A stretch of 64,000 nt of DNA, taken from positions 1 to 64,000 of the forward strand of contig MU405253.1 of assembly GCA_022836615.1 (NCBI GenBank), given 5' to 3'. Below are positions 46,660 through 57,161 of this stretch, in pieces. Origin of the DNA: Annulohypoxylon bovei var. microspora (Eukaryota; Ascomycota; Sordariomycetes; Xylariales; Hypoxylaceae). The notes beneath the pieces are model-generated. The model was not told where the DNA came from, searched no databases, and was given only the letters and a program-made list of their open reading frames with translations. Position numbers and translations under genes: made by a program. Positions within the stretch are counted from its first letter, which is position 1; the number at the start of each line of letters is the position of its first letter.

Positions 46660-47078
46660 AAGTTGTTTCGGTCGGCACTTTAGTTTGGGTCTGGGTGGTA
46701 TCGGCGTAATCGGAGTACAAGGGTAAAAGAAGGATGCAGCTCAAGCAGTGCTCATTCGCGATCACGCGTACCTATGGAAACTAAATAGTAGATCGTGAAG
46801 GTTCGATGTTTAGTTTGACGACGATATTTTCTGTCTTTTTCTAGGCATTCCGTGAAAATATTAGTTAAAACATAGCGCGGCCATTTTCGCAGGTGAATAT
46901 GAATATACAAATATTTAATGAATCATATTATTTTTTCCGTAATTATGTACCAATCTTGGACAAAGATAAGCGCTGGCTGGCAGATATGAATGATGAGATC
47001 TTTTTTAAACCCGCTCTCCTCTCCTCTCCTTCCTTCCCCCTCAACGCGTAACCGTACTAGCACGTGACAACCCTGTTC
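46660..47078. other. Convergent intergenic region
   Basis: 419 bp shared 3' flank of two convergent genes. AT-rich; contains a CTCCT repeat tract at 47015-47035 but no gene. Confidence 0.6.
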
Positions 47079-48473
47079 TCACAACTTTGGGAGCAGACCA
47101 ACCAACGTGCCGCCCACGAATTTCTCGCTCTCGCCAAGAGGTGCAAGTTGGAAGAATCGTTCGCGGGAGCACGTCACGAAGGCGGAACGCTTGTGCGGCA
47201 AGTCGACAAACTTATCAAGCCCGAAACCGTGCATAAAGTCGTACATGAGCACCGAGCTGTTTATATACTTCGGCTCGCCCACAACTTGCATGGTGCGAGG
47301 GTCGTCCAGGAACAAGTAGTGCATCAAGCTCGACCACCACGCCGTCACACGATGCGGGCCGCGGAACCGCACGTCGCCAACCAGCGAATGCCGGCCGCGG
47401 TCGAAGTCTCCCGCGCTGTAGTACGCGCCCAGGCGATCTTCCTAAAAAGTTACAACCACGATTAGCTCAATCCTCCTACACCCATCCACACCCCACACTC
47501 CACACAACAAAATCTTACGTACCTTAGCCCAATACACCTCAAAGTACGCGAAAAACGTATCGTCAAACGCAGCCAGCAGCGTGATCTGGTGGGGGTCGAC
47601 GTGCGCCCTGCGCAGGTACTCGCGGTGCTGGTCGAGCGAGCCGGTCTCGTTCCAGCCCTGGGAGACGCGCGGGTCGTTCTGCCAGGCGTGGAACAGCCCC
47701 AGGTGCGCCGCGTCCTGCCAGTCCAGCGCCACCATGCTGAACGTCTCCCCCAGATGCGGGATCCACCGGCTGTACACCACCGTCCCCGGCGCCGGCTTCG
47801 CCGCCCGCCGCGGGTGCCACGCCAGCGCCCCGCTCGCCTCCGACGTCATCGCGTGCGAGAGCGGCGTTAGCGGGTACGAGGACAGCGGCTTGGGCAAGGG
47901 GAAAGTGGCCTCCGGCACCCACGCGCTGCGCGGCCCGAACGGCGATCCCGCGCCCTGCCAGAACGTGCTGCGCAGCACGAGTAGCTCGTCGCTGAGGCCC
48001 GCGGCTGTCGGGTGCTCGATCGCGAGCAGCACGGCCTTGAGCTGCGCGCCCAGGGACTCTTTACCCGGCCCCGCGAGCGTCAGGCGCAGCCCTTCCATGG
48101 CCGGCCGCCCCGTGAACAGCACGTAGACGACGAGCCAGGCCTGCGCGAGGGTCGGCGCCGCGGCGTCCCATGTCAGGGTCGAGCTGGGGGAGCGGCGCGC
48201 GCGGCCCCACGGCGTGTTGTTCGACTCGGCCGGGCGCTCGCTCGACTTGAGGTCCGCGGGCTCGGTGAAGAAGAGCGCGTCGTTGTCGAGGCGTTCTGGT
48301 AGGGGCGTGGTTTTTTTCGCCTTGTCGTCGCTGGTAGTAGTGGTGGTTTCTTGGACCTTGACTTGGAACCAAGGAGCGGATTCTGAGGGGCGGGCGGTCT
48401 TGACGAGCACGTAGGGTGTGAGGTACGGGTGCGGCAGCTTGAGGACCGGCTCGTTTGTAGGTGACGCCGCCAT
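47079..48473 (-). CDS. Siderophore N-acyltransferase (SidF/SidL-like GNAT), 437 aa
   Basis: Exon 1 48473-47523 and exon 2 47441-47079, with an 81-bp intron (GTACGT...TTTTTAG, phase 0). The C-terminal half carries the IucB/alcaligin-type acyltransferase domain: WIPHLGETFSMVALDW, FHAWQNDPRVSQGWNETGSL, ITLLAAFDDTFFAYFEVYWAKEDR and RGRHSLVGDVRFRGPHRV, then LFLDDPRTMQVVGEPKYINS and GFGLDKFVDLPHKRSAFV. In fungi these proteins transfer acetyl (SidL) or anhydromevalonyl (SidF) groups to N5-hydroxyornithine for hydroxamate siderophores. The N-terminal half is a divergent beta-rich region, as in the family (about 440-500 aa). I cannot decide between SidF and SidL from sequence alone; a peroxisomal C-terminal SKL-type signal is absent (it ends PKL). 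Three GATCWGATAA sites lie 680-830 bp upstream. Confidence 0.88.
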
Positions 48474-49149
48474 TTTTGAAGGGAATTGGCTGGGCAGCGT
48501 GTAACGTGGGCGGTAGATGTAATTGGATTATCAAATACGTCTCAATTGTAGACTTTTCTTCCCTTGATCCTCCCAGGAGACTGCTTACTGCGTAGGTAGC
48601 TAGGTAGATTCAGATACTAGAAAAATATTTTCTTATTTTGTTAGAGAAGCCGAATATTCTCCCTCGGCCAGTAGAACCAAACATGCAACACAAACACCCA
48701 GTAGGCCTAGGCCGAGTTATTCCGCCATCACCCCGGTATACTATCCAGCTAGTGTCTAGCTACAGTAGGTAGCTTTACTTACGAGGTAGCATTGGATACG
48801 TTGGATACATGTGTAGCTTCCCCATCGCCCCTCGTAAGTACCCCGATGTACAATACTTGACTTTCCTTTTTGAAAGGGGGGTTCTTGGTTCTGGGGACCT
48901 CCATTCCCACTTTCCATCTCCGTATAAGGTATAAGTCGACGCTCAAAACTTTTCGCACGCTAATGCAAGGGATCGCCGGGCCAATGTCAACGTGTCTCAA
49001 CGGCCGCGCAGGCTGGCCTTCTTCTTAGCCAGCACCAAGCCCGAGCCAGCCGAGTACGCATCCCCAGTGTAATACCTCAGGTATTGGGGAGGTTGCGTAT
49101 TAGGTGTGTCAACGAAACCAAGAGCGTGGCTCTTGGCGGTCTGCAGAAG

Positions 49150-49305
49150 CGGATCTGATAACTTTAAGCGGGCGGATTAGATACAAGTCCCACGTTTGGT
49201 TGTTTTGGACGATTGGACAGGCTAGCAGCGGATCAGATAAAAATTTCCCAAGTTTCATTTTAATGGCGCGGCCGAAGACTTTGTGGGGCACGTCGGATCT
49301 GATAA
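49150..49305 (+). promoter_or_regulatory. Three direct SreA/Sre1-type iron-repressor sites
   Basis: CGGATCTGATAA at 49150, CGGATCAGATAA at 49229 and CGGATCTGATAA at 49294, spaced 79 and 65 bp. A weaker CGGATTAGATA lies at 49173. The cores at 49153-49161, 49232-49240 and 49297-49305 fit ATCWGATAA exactly, upstream of the minus-strand siderophore acyltransferase. This is the expected arrangement for repression under iron sufficiency by an SreA-type GATA factor. Confidence 0.7.
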
Positions 49306-49903
49306 AATGATTCTCGGTCCGATATCGGATTGTACTTGGAGGGTACATAGATACATCATCCACCTGCCCATTGATGTCATCGTCGTACATCAAAATACAA
49401 CCGGAATACTAAAAATAAAGTATTTATCGTTTGTAATTTGATTATATTAGCAGACCTTTCCTTCCTACCCATTAAAGCAGGCTTCTATAGCTCACAGGCC
49501 AATTATGTGCGTACAACTTATAATGCTTTTTACATCTTGTTCCTCGAACCATGTTCATTCTCATTTGATGGTGCTTGCTTAGTCACCTTGCTTAGTCACC
49601 TTATTAAGCAGTCACCGTTACCAGAGTTGTCACTTGCCAACAGTTTTATAATGATTCGATGTGCAGTTTAAATACGGACGCGAATCTATTTAGTGGCATT
49701 GGCTTAGTTTATACACGGGGCTACATCACTTACTTCAATGGCGGAGCAAAAATTGAAGTAAGGGGAAGATTACAGCCGTTTAAGAATAGGGGTTTATTTC
49801 AAAAGGGGTTCGACACGGTTACAAATGGGCAGTAGAAGTTGCCAGCCTGCGAGCTTCCGCATAAAAGGCGCCTTGATGATATCTTGACGAAAAAGATCTA
49901 TAT

Positions 49904-50130
49904 TGTGAAGATGTAAACATAGCAGATTGAGAAACAACTTGTTGCGCAAGGAGCTCTAACCCCTTGTGCCTACGAAGTGCGGTATACATACATAGTGTGC
50001 CCTTTGTCTGCTATGTTCCAAGACTAGCCCTAATGGTCCCCTAAGGACTGAGCTCCCATCCTGCTGGGTCTCTGGACTAGACCTCAAGGCCATCCTCCCA
50101 AGGGGGCGAGGCGTGGCAAGACCTCTGACA
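49904..50130 (-). mobile_element. Solo LTR, copy 2 (227 bp), inverted relative to copy 1
   Basis: On the minus strand it runs TGTCAGAGGTC...CTTCACA, with 5-bp target duplications TATAT at 49899-49903 and 50131-50135. High similarity to 27810-28053 throughout (for example the shared GGGGTTAGAGCTCCTTGCGC and CAGGATGGGAGCTCAG), but it lacks a short duplication near the 5' end. No coding remnants adjoin it. Confidence 0.88.
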
Positions 50131-51815
50131 TATATACAATTAATTTCATTACCTGTACGATATCAAATTATACATATTCAATTTCACACCAAATTTCCGC
50201 TAGTTAGTATGTTTGCCATGATTATCTTAAAATCGTCAGCATTTTGCAAACCTATGAATAGCTTCATTCTGACCGAGTTAACCATGAACCATAAGTACTC
50301 ATAATATCTTCTATTAAGGCCCGACAAGAATAACCATAATAATCAGAATGTTGACTTTGTATGTCACCTAACTCTACGCAGTATCGACGTATCAACTAGG
50401 TAGATCAAAAATTTCCCCTCATAATGGTCACAGAATGGTAATCCAAGAAAGGGGCATGTGACAGTGTGGAATAATCTTGTCTTCGTGCTTGCCATTACTA
50501 ATATAAGTATAATGCGAGCAACAATGATTCAATCTTGAACTAAAGGAAAATAAGACAAAGTGTAATTTAAATCGTATTTTAATGTAAAAATCTACATTCT
50601 TTAGGTTAGGTATTTACGTTACTTGATGTACCTACATACTTTGGTAACCTAGGTAACCTTAGAAATCACTTGGAAAAAAGCCACTTGAAATAATTAACAT
50701 TGTATCCAGTGTACATAAGTATCGATGAAAATCACAAAAATATAGCTGTGCCATTAAGTCCCTAAGTACACGTAGACAAGAATTCAATCTAAGTGGCCGT
50801 CAAAAGTCGCAAAATTGTTTTTTTGCCAGTGACAATCACATTGAAGTCGAAAAAAACATCGGTGATTAACCAATCATATCTGCCGATTCTTTAAAAGTGG
50901 AGAAGAAACGTCCTAAAACGGCAATGCCATTATTCGGATTATGTAATCTTTTCAACATGGAAGTATGCTATTGAAGACAGTGTGAAATATGAAATGTTGC
51001 TTACGCAAATATTCAAGCAAATAGACGGATTATTATGATAAGTTTGTTACTGATTTTGAAAATATTAATTGATATTGACTTGTCGGATTACGATGGAGGA
51101 ACGGTCCCCCAAATTCTTTATTTTATTAAACGAGTAAACTGCTTATATATTGAATATACTTATGCTACCTTACCTAGGTAGTAAGGGGTACTTCATTGCT
51201 GGTAATGGTTATCATAGGTATCTATATCGTTTTTTCTCAATACCCAAAAATATTAAGGGCTGGACATGATATATATAAATACACTTTATGAACTACCTTG
51301 AACGAAATTCATTTATTTTTCTGTGTGCACATTCTGTTTTTATTCAGTACTGTAGAAATCATCTGGTGCGGATGGTCGTTGGTACTTCGATACCTGGGTG
51401 CGAGTAAGCATCACGACAGTAAATCAAGGGAAGGCTAGAATGCCATTTTAGGGAGGCGGTTAGTATCCTGCTAGCACTGCTATGTACCTCAGAGAAGTTT
51501 ATCGTTGGTGTTGCTTACAGCTGTATCTACCAGTCGATGCTCCGTTGGCGGTCAAGTCAGTTGATTAATGCTGGCAGAAAACTAGTTGTCGTCTCCTGCC
51601 CGCCTACCTGGCTGATGCGTTCGTCCATAAATTGTCGGGACCCCTCCGCCAAACTCTCGAAATCTTTCTTCCTCTTACAACAACACAAGTCAAGATTAGC
51701 AACGACCAGAAAGCCTTACTACCAACTTTCTGCTGAACTACTCTTGCGCCTTTGTGACCCTCTCGGCTTGCATCAACAAGCCGCCCCACTGCACACCATC
51801 TTGGACCCGTCCAAG

Positions 51816-53057
51816 ATGGCTCCTGTCGACTTCTCCTCCCTCCCTCCTAAGCCGCCCGCGGTTGAGGTCGGCAGAGTTAACTTTGCCGACCTTCACCGTG
51901 GGTACGGTTACTTCCCTTCCTCCTCCTCCTTCTCCTCCTCCTCTCCCTCCCTCCCGGCGTCTGCCTCTTCTGGGATCTACCCAGGGGGACCTCACCAGAC
52001 GCCGGTGAGCCATTACTCCTCGCCGGCCTCGTCATCGGCCGTGCGATACGACCAACCTGCCCTGGGCAGCTCGCCGACTATAGGCGCAGCTGACAGGCGC
52101 AGGCGCCTCGACCAGCAACGTGGTCGAAGGATGGAGAGGTAAGTAAATGATCTCCTTCATGTTCAATTAATCAATCAATCAATTCATTGAATGATTGATT
52201 ATTTTATTGTCATTACCATCACCACCACCACCACCACTATTCATCACCATCATCCCTCATCACCATCATCCCTCATCACCATCTCTCACTACCATCATTA
52301 TTATTTTATCATTATCATCCTCCTCTTCATTGTTATTCTCATCACTGTTCCTTTTAAAAAAAAATTCACTGTTTTTCACTTGTCAATCATTCGTCCCCCA
52401 CCCTCGTAACTAACCTTTCTTTCCAATGTCAGAAACGCCGTGTCCACGGGTAGTGGCTCGGCCTCGGGAACTTCTCCTCCTCCTTGGAGAAAGGACCGCG
52501 AGCAGCGCCGCGGTGCCGCCTACAGGCACCCGGGCTCTCGCGTGAGCGACAGCCCTGGCCCCCGTCACAGGCCAGGTTCTTCCCCCCGCGCCCACCCCCC
52601 ACCCGCCGGCCTCCGTAAGCAGGCCGGACCCTCGACCCCCCCCAAGGAGACGTGTCGTCCGGCGGCGTCCTCCCCCGGTCCCAGTGAGGAGGTCCGTCTT
52701 GTCCTTGGCTACTTTCACGAGTGCCTGGACGACGGCGCGACCGTCCTCACGCCGGAGGAGCAGGGCTTGCTGTGCGAGTTCCTGGACGTCGACGACGAGG
52801 GCCAGCGAGGGCTCGTGCGCCGCCTGGTCGCCCGGCTTGTGGCGGAGGAGCGATCCGTCGCTCTGACCTACAAGCTGGCGGCGTGGATTCACGTCCACGA
52901 CCGTTGCGACCGGACGGTGGTCGAGCTCCTCAGCCAGCGCCTGAGTCGGCCCGACGCCCTGGACGACATGATCTCCAGGGAGACGCACGAGGAGGTGATG
53001 GTCTGTAAGACCATCATCGATATCAGCAAGAACCGGCTCGCTAAGAGCCGGGGTTAG
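51816..53057 (+). CDS. Unrecognised 315-aa protein with Ser/Pro-rich N-terminus and helical C-terminal domain
   Basis: Exon 1 51816-52138 and exon 2 52433-53057, with a 294-bp intron (GTAAGT...AATGTCAG, phase 2) holding CAT/CAC repeats. Residues 1-175 are low complexity: Ser runs, Pro/Gly and Arg-rich (WRKDREQRRGAAYRHPG). Residues about 185-315 form a compact, largely helical, acidic/basic domain (EEVRLVLGYFHECLDDGATV, LLCEFLDVDDEGQRGLVRRL, AERSVALTYKLAAWIHVHDR, VVELLSQRLSRPDALDDMIS). An in-frame upstream ATG at 51537 would add 93 residues; I prefer 51816 because the interval resembles a leader. No family recognised. The TAG at 53057 is followed by an unusual array of intron-like units. Confidence 0.65.
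52218..52290 (+). repeat. CAC/CATCAT-rich simple repeat within an intron
   Basis: ACC/CAC trinucleotides followed by two copies of a CATCACCATCATCCCT unit, inside the long intron of the gene at 51816. It accounts for the intron's atypical length and for two spurious His/Ile-rich frames. Confidence 0.8.
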
Positions 53058-53101
53058 ACGAGGAAGAGGAAGGGCACGACGCCCGGAGCGTTCGGAGCGA
53101 G

Positions 53102-53599
53102 GTACGCATACACAATGCTCGATGATACTTGATACATTGACTAACTTCATTTCTTTAGATTGGGTGTTTCCTCCTTTGGAGAAGAAGGCCGCGAGGCCTT
53201 TAGCGTTTGTTTTCGGCTTTTGCCTGGCGAGAGGTACGCACATACAGGAACCTGAAGATATTTAGTACATTTGCTAATTGTGTGATTAGATGATGACCAC
53301 CTCGCCAGGCGGGAAGCTTAGCCGTCGCCTGCGGCAGAGGAAGGAGGACTTCGCCTCCCAGTATCTTGGACTCCTTGTAAGGACTTCTTTTGGCTCCCGC
53401 CAGACGTGAGGTACGAGTTCGCAACACTTTTATGATATTCAATCAACCAACTAATTATTCGATCAGATCAGAAATCCACGTCTGGTGGGAAGCTGTACCG
53501 CCCACCCCCCACCTCTCCTTTTCTTCCCCTCGTCAGACTAGAGGTAAGAACGCCCAAGACCTTGATAATATTTTATTCATCAGCTAACTGATTAATCAG
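53102..53599 (+). repeat. Array of four equal-sized intron-like units after a stop codon
   Basis: Four consecutive segments with complete splice signals: 53102-53158 (57 bp), 53234-53289 (56), 53411-53466 (56) and 53544-53599 (56). Each follows GAG, starts GTACG or GTAAG, has CTAAC/CTAAT about 10-17 bases before the end and closes in TTAG/TCAG. The exon edges of three are complementary: GCCTGGCGAG (53222-53231) with CTCGCCAGGC (53301-53310); CCCGCCAGACGTG (53396-53408) with CACGTCTGGTGGG (53477-53489); and, more weakly, CAGACTAGAG (53534-53543) with CTCGTCTG (53608-53615). They follow the TAG at 53057, so they would be 3' UTR introns, or part of an alternative C-terminus through a GTTAGA donor at 53056. 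Confidence 0.6.
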
Positions 53600-53651
53600 A
53601 CCAGGATCTCGTCTGTACAGGCTCGACCGCGAGAAGCGGTAGGTGAAGGGT

Positions 53652-53693
53652 GGCTCCCGGGGATATCATATAATGTTGATTTCCCTGGGAGCC
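53652..53693 (+). terminator. Strong hairpin downstream of the intron array
   Basis: GGCTCCCGGGGA (53652-53663) pairs with TCCCTGGGAGCC (53682-53693), 11 of 12 positions, around an 18-base AT-rich loop. It may mark the transcript end or be another inverted-repeat insert like those in the neighbouring array. Confidence 0.4.
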
Positions 53694-53919
53694 TACCAAG
53701 AAGCTTACCATACCCCGTTTACTCTCTGTTTGAGTGCTGTCTTCCTGGCAGAATCTCGATACATAACTTGTTCTGGATGGTGGCTGTGAGGGTCATTATA
53801 TAGAGATCAAACAAAGCTTCATTTCACCGCATCATTGACAGACAGTATTCGAAGTGACTCGTTAAACATTAACTATAAGTATGAAGAATTAACTAGGTAA
53901 TTATTCCCATCACGACGCT

Positions 53920-56900
53920 TTAATAAGCGCCCTCCCGCTTATTATAAGGCGGGCTATCCACAAGCTCGACCGTCTCCCTTCCCGTCCATACCGGTACACT
54001 AGGTACGAGTTCCAGCGCGGGGATCTTAGCACCGCCTGCTTCAAGCGCCCATAGTGTGATGCCTACGTAGTTCGAACCGTTATAGTTCAGAATACCCTCC
54101 GGTACGGGGAACACTGTCTGAGGTCCGATGTTGCTGCTTATCTTGCCATACTGCCATCCGTTGACGTACAGCTGTGCCCGGTAGATGCCGGACGTAGCAG
54201 TGTTGTTGGTGAACGAGAAGGAGAGCGGGATGTCCCACTCAGCTGAAGGGAGGTTTAGGTCAAATGATGTAGAGTAGAAAGCTACGCCTGGCGATCCGAT
54301 ACCCTCAAGAGGCGAGTGAGATTCCCAGGTACCCGTCGGTGTACCGGGGAGGTGGTAACCTTGACGTTCAGCGAACAAGCCGCCCTCGTTTAGTGGGCCA
54401 CGGGCGCGGTCTAGGTAATCTTCGCCGCCGAGATTACCCGTCAGCTTCCAGGAAATAGGAGTGTTGGTCACCTTGGAGGTTGCGAGTCGCCATCCTAAAA
54501 TACCTCGTGGCGCTTTCTGTTCGTCGGATCCGATACCGTCTTCGTTAAGACCCATGTTCTCTACCACGACGGTGAATACGTGCTCCGTTCCGGCTTTGAA
54601 TCCGGGGCCAGTAACGTCGTACTTGCCCTGGAAGCTTTCGTCTGCTGGGTTGCCGGCGTATGATGAGAGTAGGTAGTCGTCTATCCAGATTGAAGCAGCG
54701 AAGCCGGTTCCGCCTGACTGCCATAGCGAGAAGGTTGTTTCGTAGCCTGTGGCGTTGAAGTGGCCTCGATATACTAGAACGCCAGTATGGAAACCATAGT
54801 CTGATGCGTATGTCGTAACTGGAGCTTGAAGGTATTGGTACGTGTTGTCCGTGGATGTTTGGTCAGCGCTTGGCCATGAAGAATCATCGAAGCCTGTTGT
54901 AATCTCCGGAAGCGAGTCGACGTACTTCCATTCGAGATCAGAGAGCTTAGGAATGGTAAATGAAGGAGCGGTTATCGACACGTTAGCAACCTGTGCAAGA
55001 CCTGCTGTCTCCGTTGGGGTTTCCTTGTCATTTATGAAGATTTTTGAGACGCTTGCTGGAACACCAAGGATCTCTACCTTAGTGGTGGCGTTGAAGTCGG
55101 CCTTGATGTGTAGCTCGTTGGCATCTATAGAGGCAGAGCGTACCAAATAAGGACCATTGATGATTAATTTGGACGTCGTGTTAGCGATGTCAGTAGCCCA
55201 GTAGTTGTAAGCCGTATTGCGATCTAGTAACAGTTAGAGATAGAACCCACTTTTTAAGGGGGTAGACGAACCAAGCAGGTAGACATAGAGGCCAGTGCCA
55301 ATTTGGAGAATGTATCCTTCTGGAGACGCTGTCCAGTTCACCACGACGTAGTCGGACGAGTTGCTGCTTGTCGCTGTGAAAGATGTTCCTCCTGAGATCT
55401 TCTTGACCTGTCCACTTGACGATCCCTGGATGGCAAATTCGTTGGCCTCACCAGCGCCGGCGTACAAGATAAGCACTGTGTGGTTGTCTTGCTTCACATG
55501 CGTAAAGACATCAGCTGTAGAGTAAAGCAGGAGACTACCTGAAATGTCGTAGTCGGTAACTACCACTTTCGAATCTCGGCCATTTAGACTGAGAGACTGG
55601 TTTAATTGGGGAACAGTCAGGGTTCCCTTGGAAGTGGGTAGCGTCAGACGATACTGGGTCGACGCGAAACTCGAGTAGTTAGTATGTCGTACGACGAAGA
55701 ATGAAGCATCATCTGTGCTATTTCCCAATACCGGAGTAACGGTGATATCGGGGTTGTTGCTGTAGAGGCTGGTCGAGCTACTGCCTGGAGTTGCGGTAAG
55801 GTAGCCAGGGCTCGACAGCAGGAAGGTCGCCTGCAGTTTCAGCTCCGAATATTTCTCTCGGGTAACAGTTCGGTCCTCCTTGATGACACTGCCGTAGTCA
55901 TACGAAGTGTATCCACCTGGATGTCCGAGATTGCCCCAATTGGTTCCACCAAAGATCATGTAGAGATTGTAAATCGTCACTCCCTGCGTCCGCATTGTTA
56001 GATATTTCTTTTACAAGTACCAAGCTCACGGCTCAATTCATGCTTACCGCAGCGAAGTTGTTCTTGTAAAAGACTCGTTCGAATTCGTGGTTGACGAGCG
56101 CACTGCACTGTGGTATTGTTAGTCTGAGACTTTACCTAAAGAAATAGCTAGAGACACACCTGCTCAAAGCCCCATCCGCCCCAGGGATCGAAAGACCCTC
56201 CTTGGAATTCGACGATAGAGTAAGGCGTAGTCGGACTCTGTTTTAGATGGGTGCTTCTATACGTTGTCGGGAGACCATTGGTGGGCCACACAGTGGGATG
56301 CGCACAGTCGAAGCCTAGGGGGTAACCGTCATGTCCGTATATGTCGACCTCACCTAGCCCAGTCCCTGGGGCATTATGACCCGACGCACTAGCATCATTG
56401 CTGATGAAAGGTACAACAATTCCAGCATCTCGGGATTGTTTCATGACATATTCCATATATGATCCGTCCGGGAAAGGCACATAGGCATTGGCATTCGTAT
56501 ACTCGTTCTCCGGCTGGAGCAGAATCACAGGGCCGTCATTGGTGATCTGAGCTTCCGCGATGATCTTTCCGACATTGGACATGTAAACATTGGTCGCATT
56601 GAGGAAGTCTGGCGCAACAGTCCTAAGAGCACCTCGATTTCGTTGCAGCCAGCCTGGGAAACCACCTCCGCTCACCTAGTAAGTTCATTTTTAGCTAAAT
56701 TTCTCATACGATTCGTTCCGAGACTTCCCTCAACTTACTTCGGCATTGATGTAAGGACCAGGTCTAGCAATGAGATAAATCCCGGCCTTTGTAGCGGCGT
56801 CGAAGAATGGCTTGAGGTCAAAAACACCCTCCGCACGGAACTCGCCAGGCTTTCCTTCTAACAGAGCCCAGTCCACGTAGAACGAGCAGGCGTTGAATCC

Positions 56901-57161
56901 AAGTGCCTTCACTTTCTGCAAGAGATCGATCCACAACGACGGGACTGGAAGTCTGAAAGGGTGGATCTCCCCGCTGAAGATCATCACTCTCTCGCCGTGG
57001 ACAAAGAGCGAGTGAGAGTCCCATGTGACAATGTCTTGCGCAAGAGCTCTCTTCTCAGCATATTCCCAGATCATAGAATCCGGCCGCCCTCCAGCGCCAA
57101 AGGCATGGCTTAGGAGGGCGTGTATCGCGACGGCTAGAAACAATGGCGACCTCATTGCCAA
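53920..57161 (-). CDS. Secreted beta-galactosidase, glycoside hydrolase family 35, 1004 aa
   Basis: Five exons on the minus strand: 57161-56739, 56675-56160, 56107-56048, 55983-55272 and 55223-53920. Introns are 63, 52, 64 and 48 bp and all phases agree. A signal peptide covers about residues 1-22 (MAMRSPLFLAVAIHALLSHA). The catalytic barrel contains GEIHPFRLPVPSLWIDLLQKVKALGFNACSFYVDW in pieces, ARPGPYINAEV, and the acid/base region LLQPENEY (Glu199). The nucleophile region is IVEFQGGSFDPWGGWG (Glu297). YNLYMIFGGTNWGNLGHPGGYTSYDYGS follows across the third and fourth exons. Beta-sandwich domains and jelly rolls make up the C-terminal 600 residues, with many N-glycosylation sites. The length is that of fungal LacA-type enzymes, which release terminal beta-galactose from galactans and other polysaccharides. 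Confidence 0.95.

Larger units (their letters stand above)
48474..51815. other. Intergenic with iron-type sites and a solo LTR
   Basis: 3.3 kb without a gene. The left part is the siderophore gene promoter with regulatory sites at 49150-49305. A solo LTR occupies 49904-50130. From 50130 to 51300 the sequence is very AT-rich. Short frames (49109-49393, 49438-49671, 50113-50304) look non-coding. Confidence 0.55.

Noticed and set aside
52191..52413. Two His/Ser/Ile-rich frames of 72 codons
   Set aside because: They are translations of a CAC/CAT simple repeat inside an intron.
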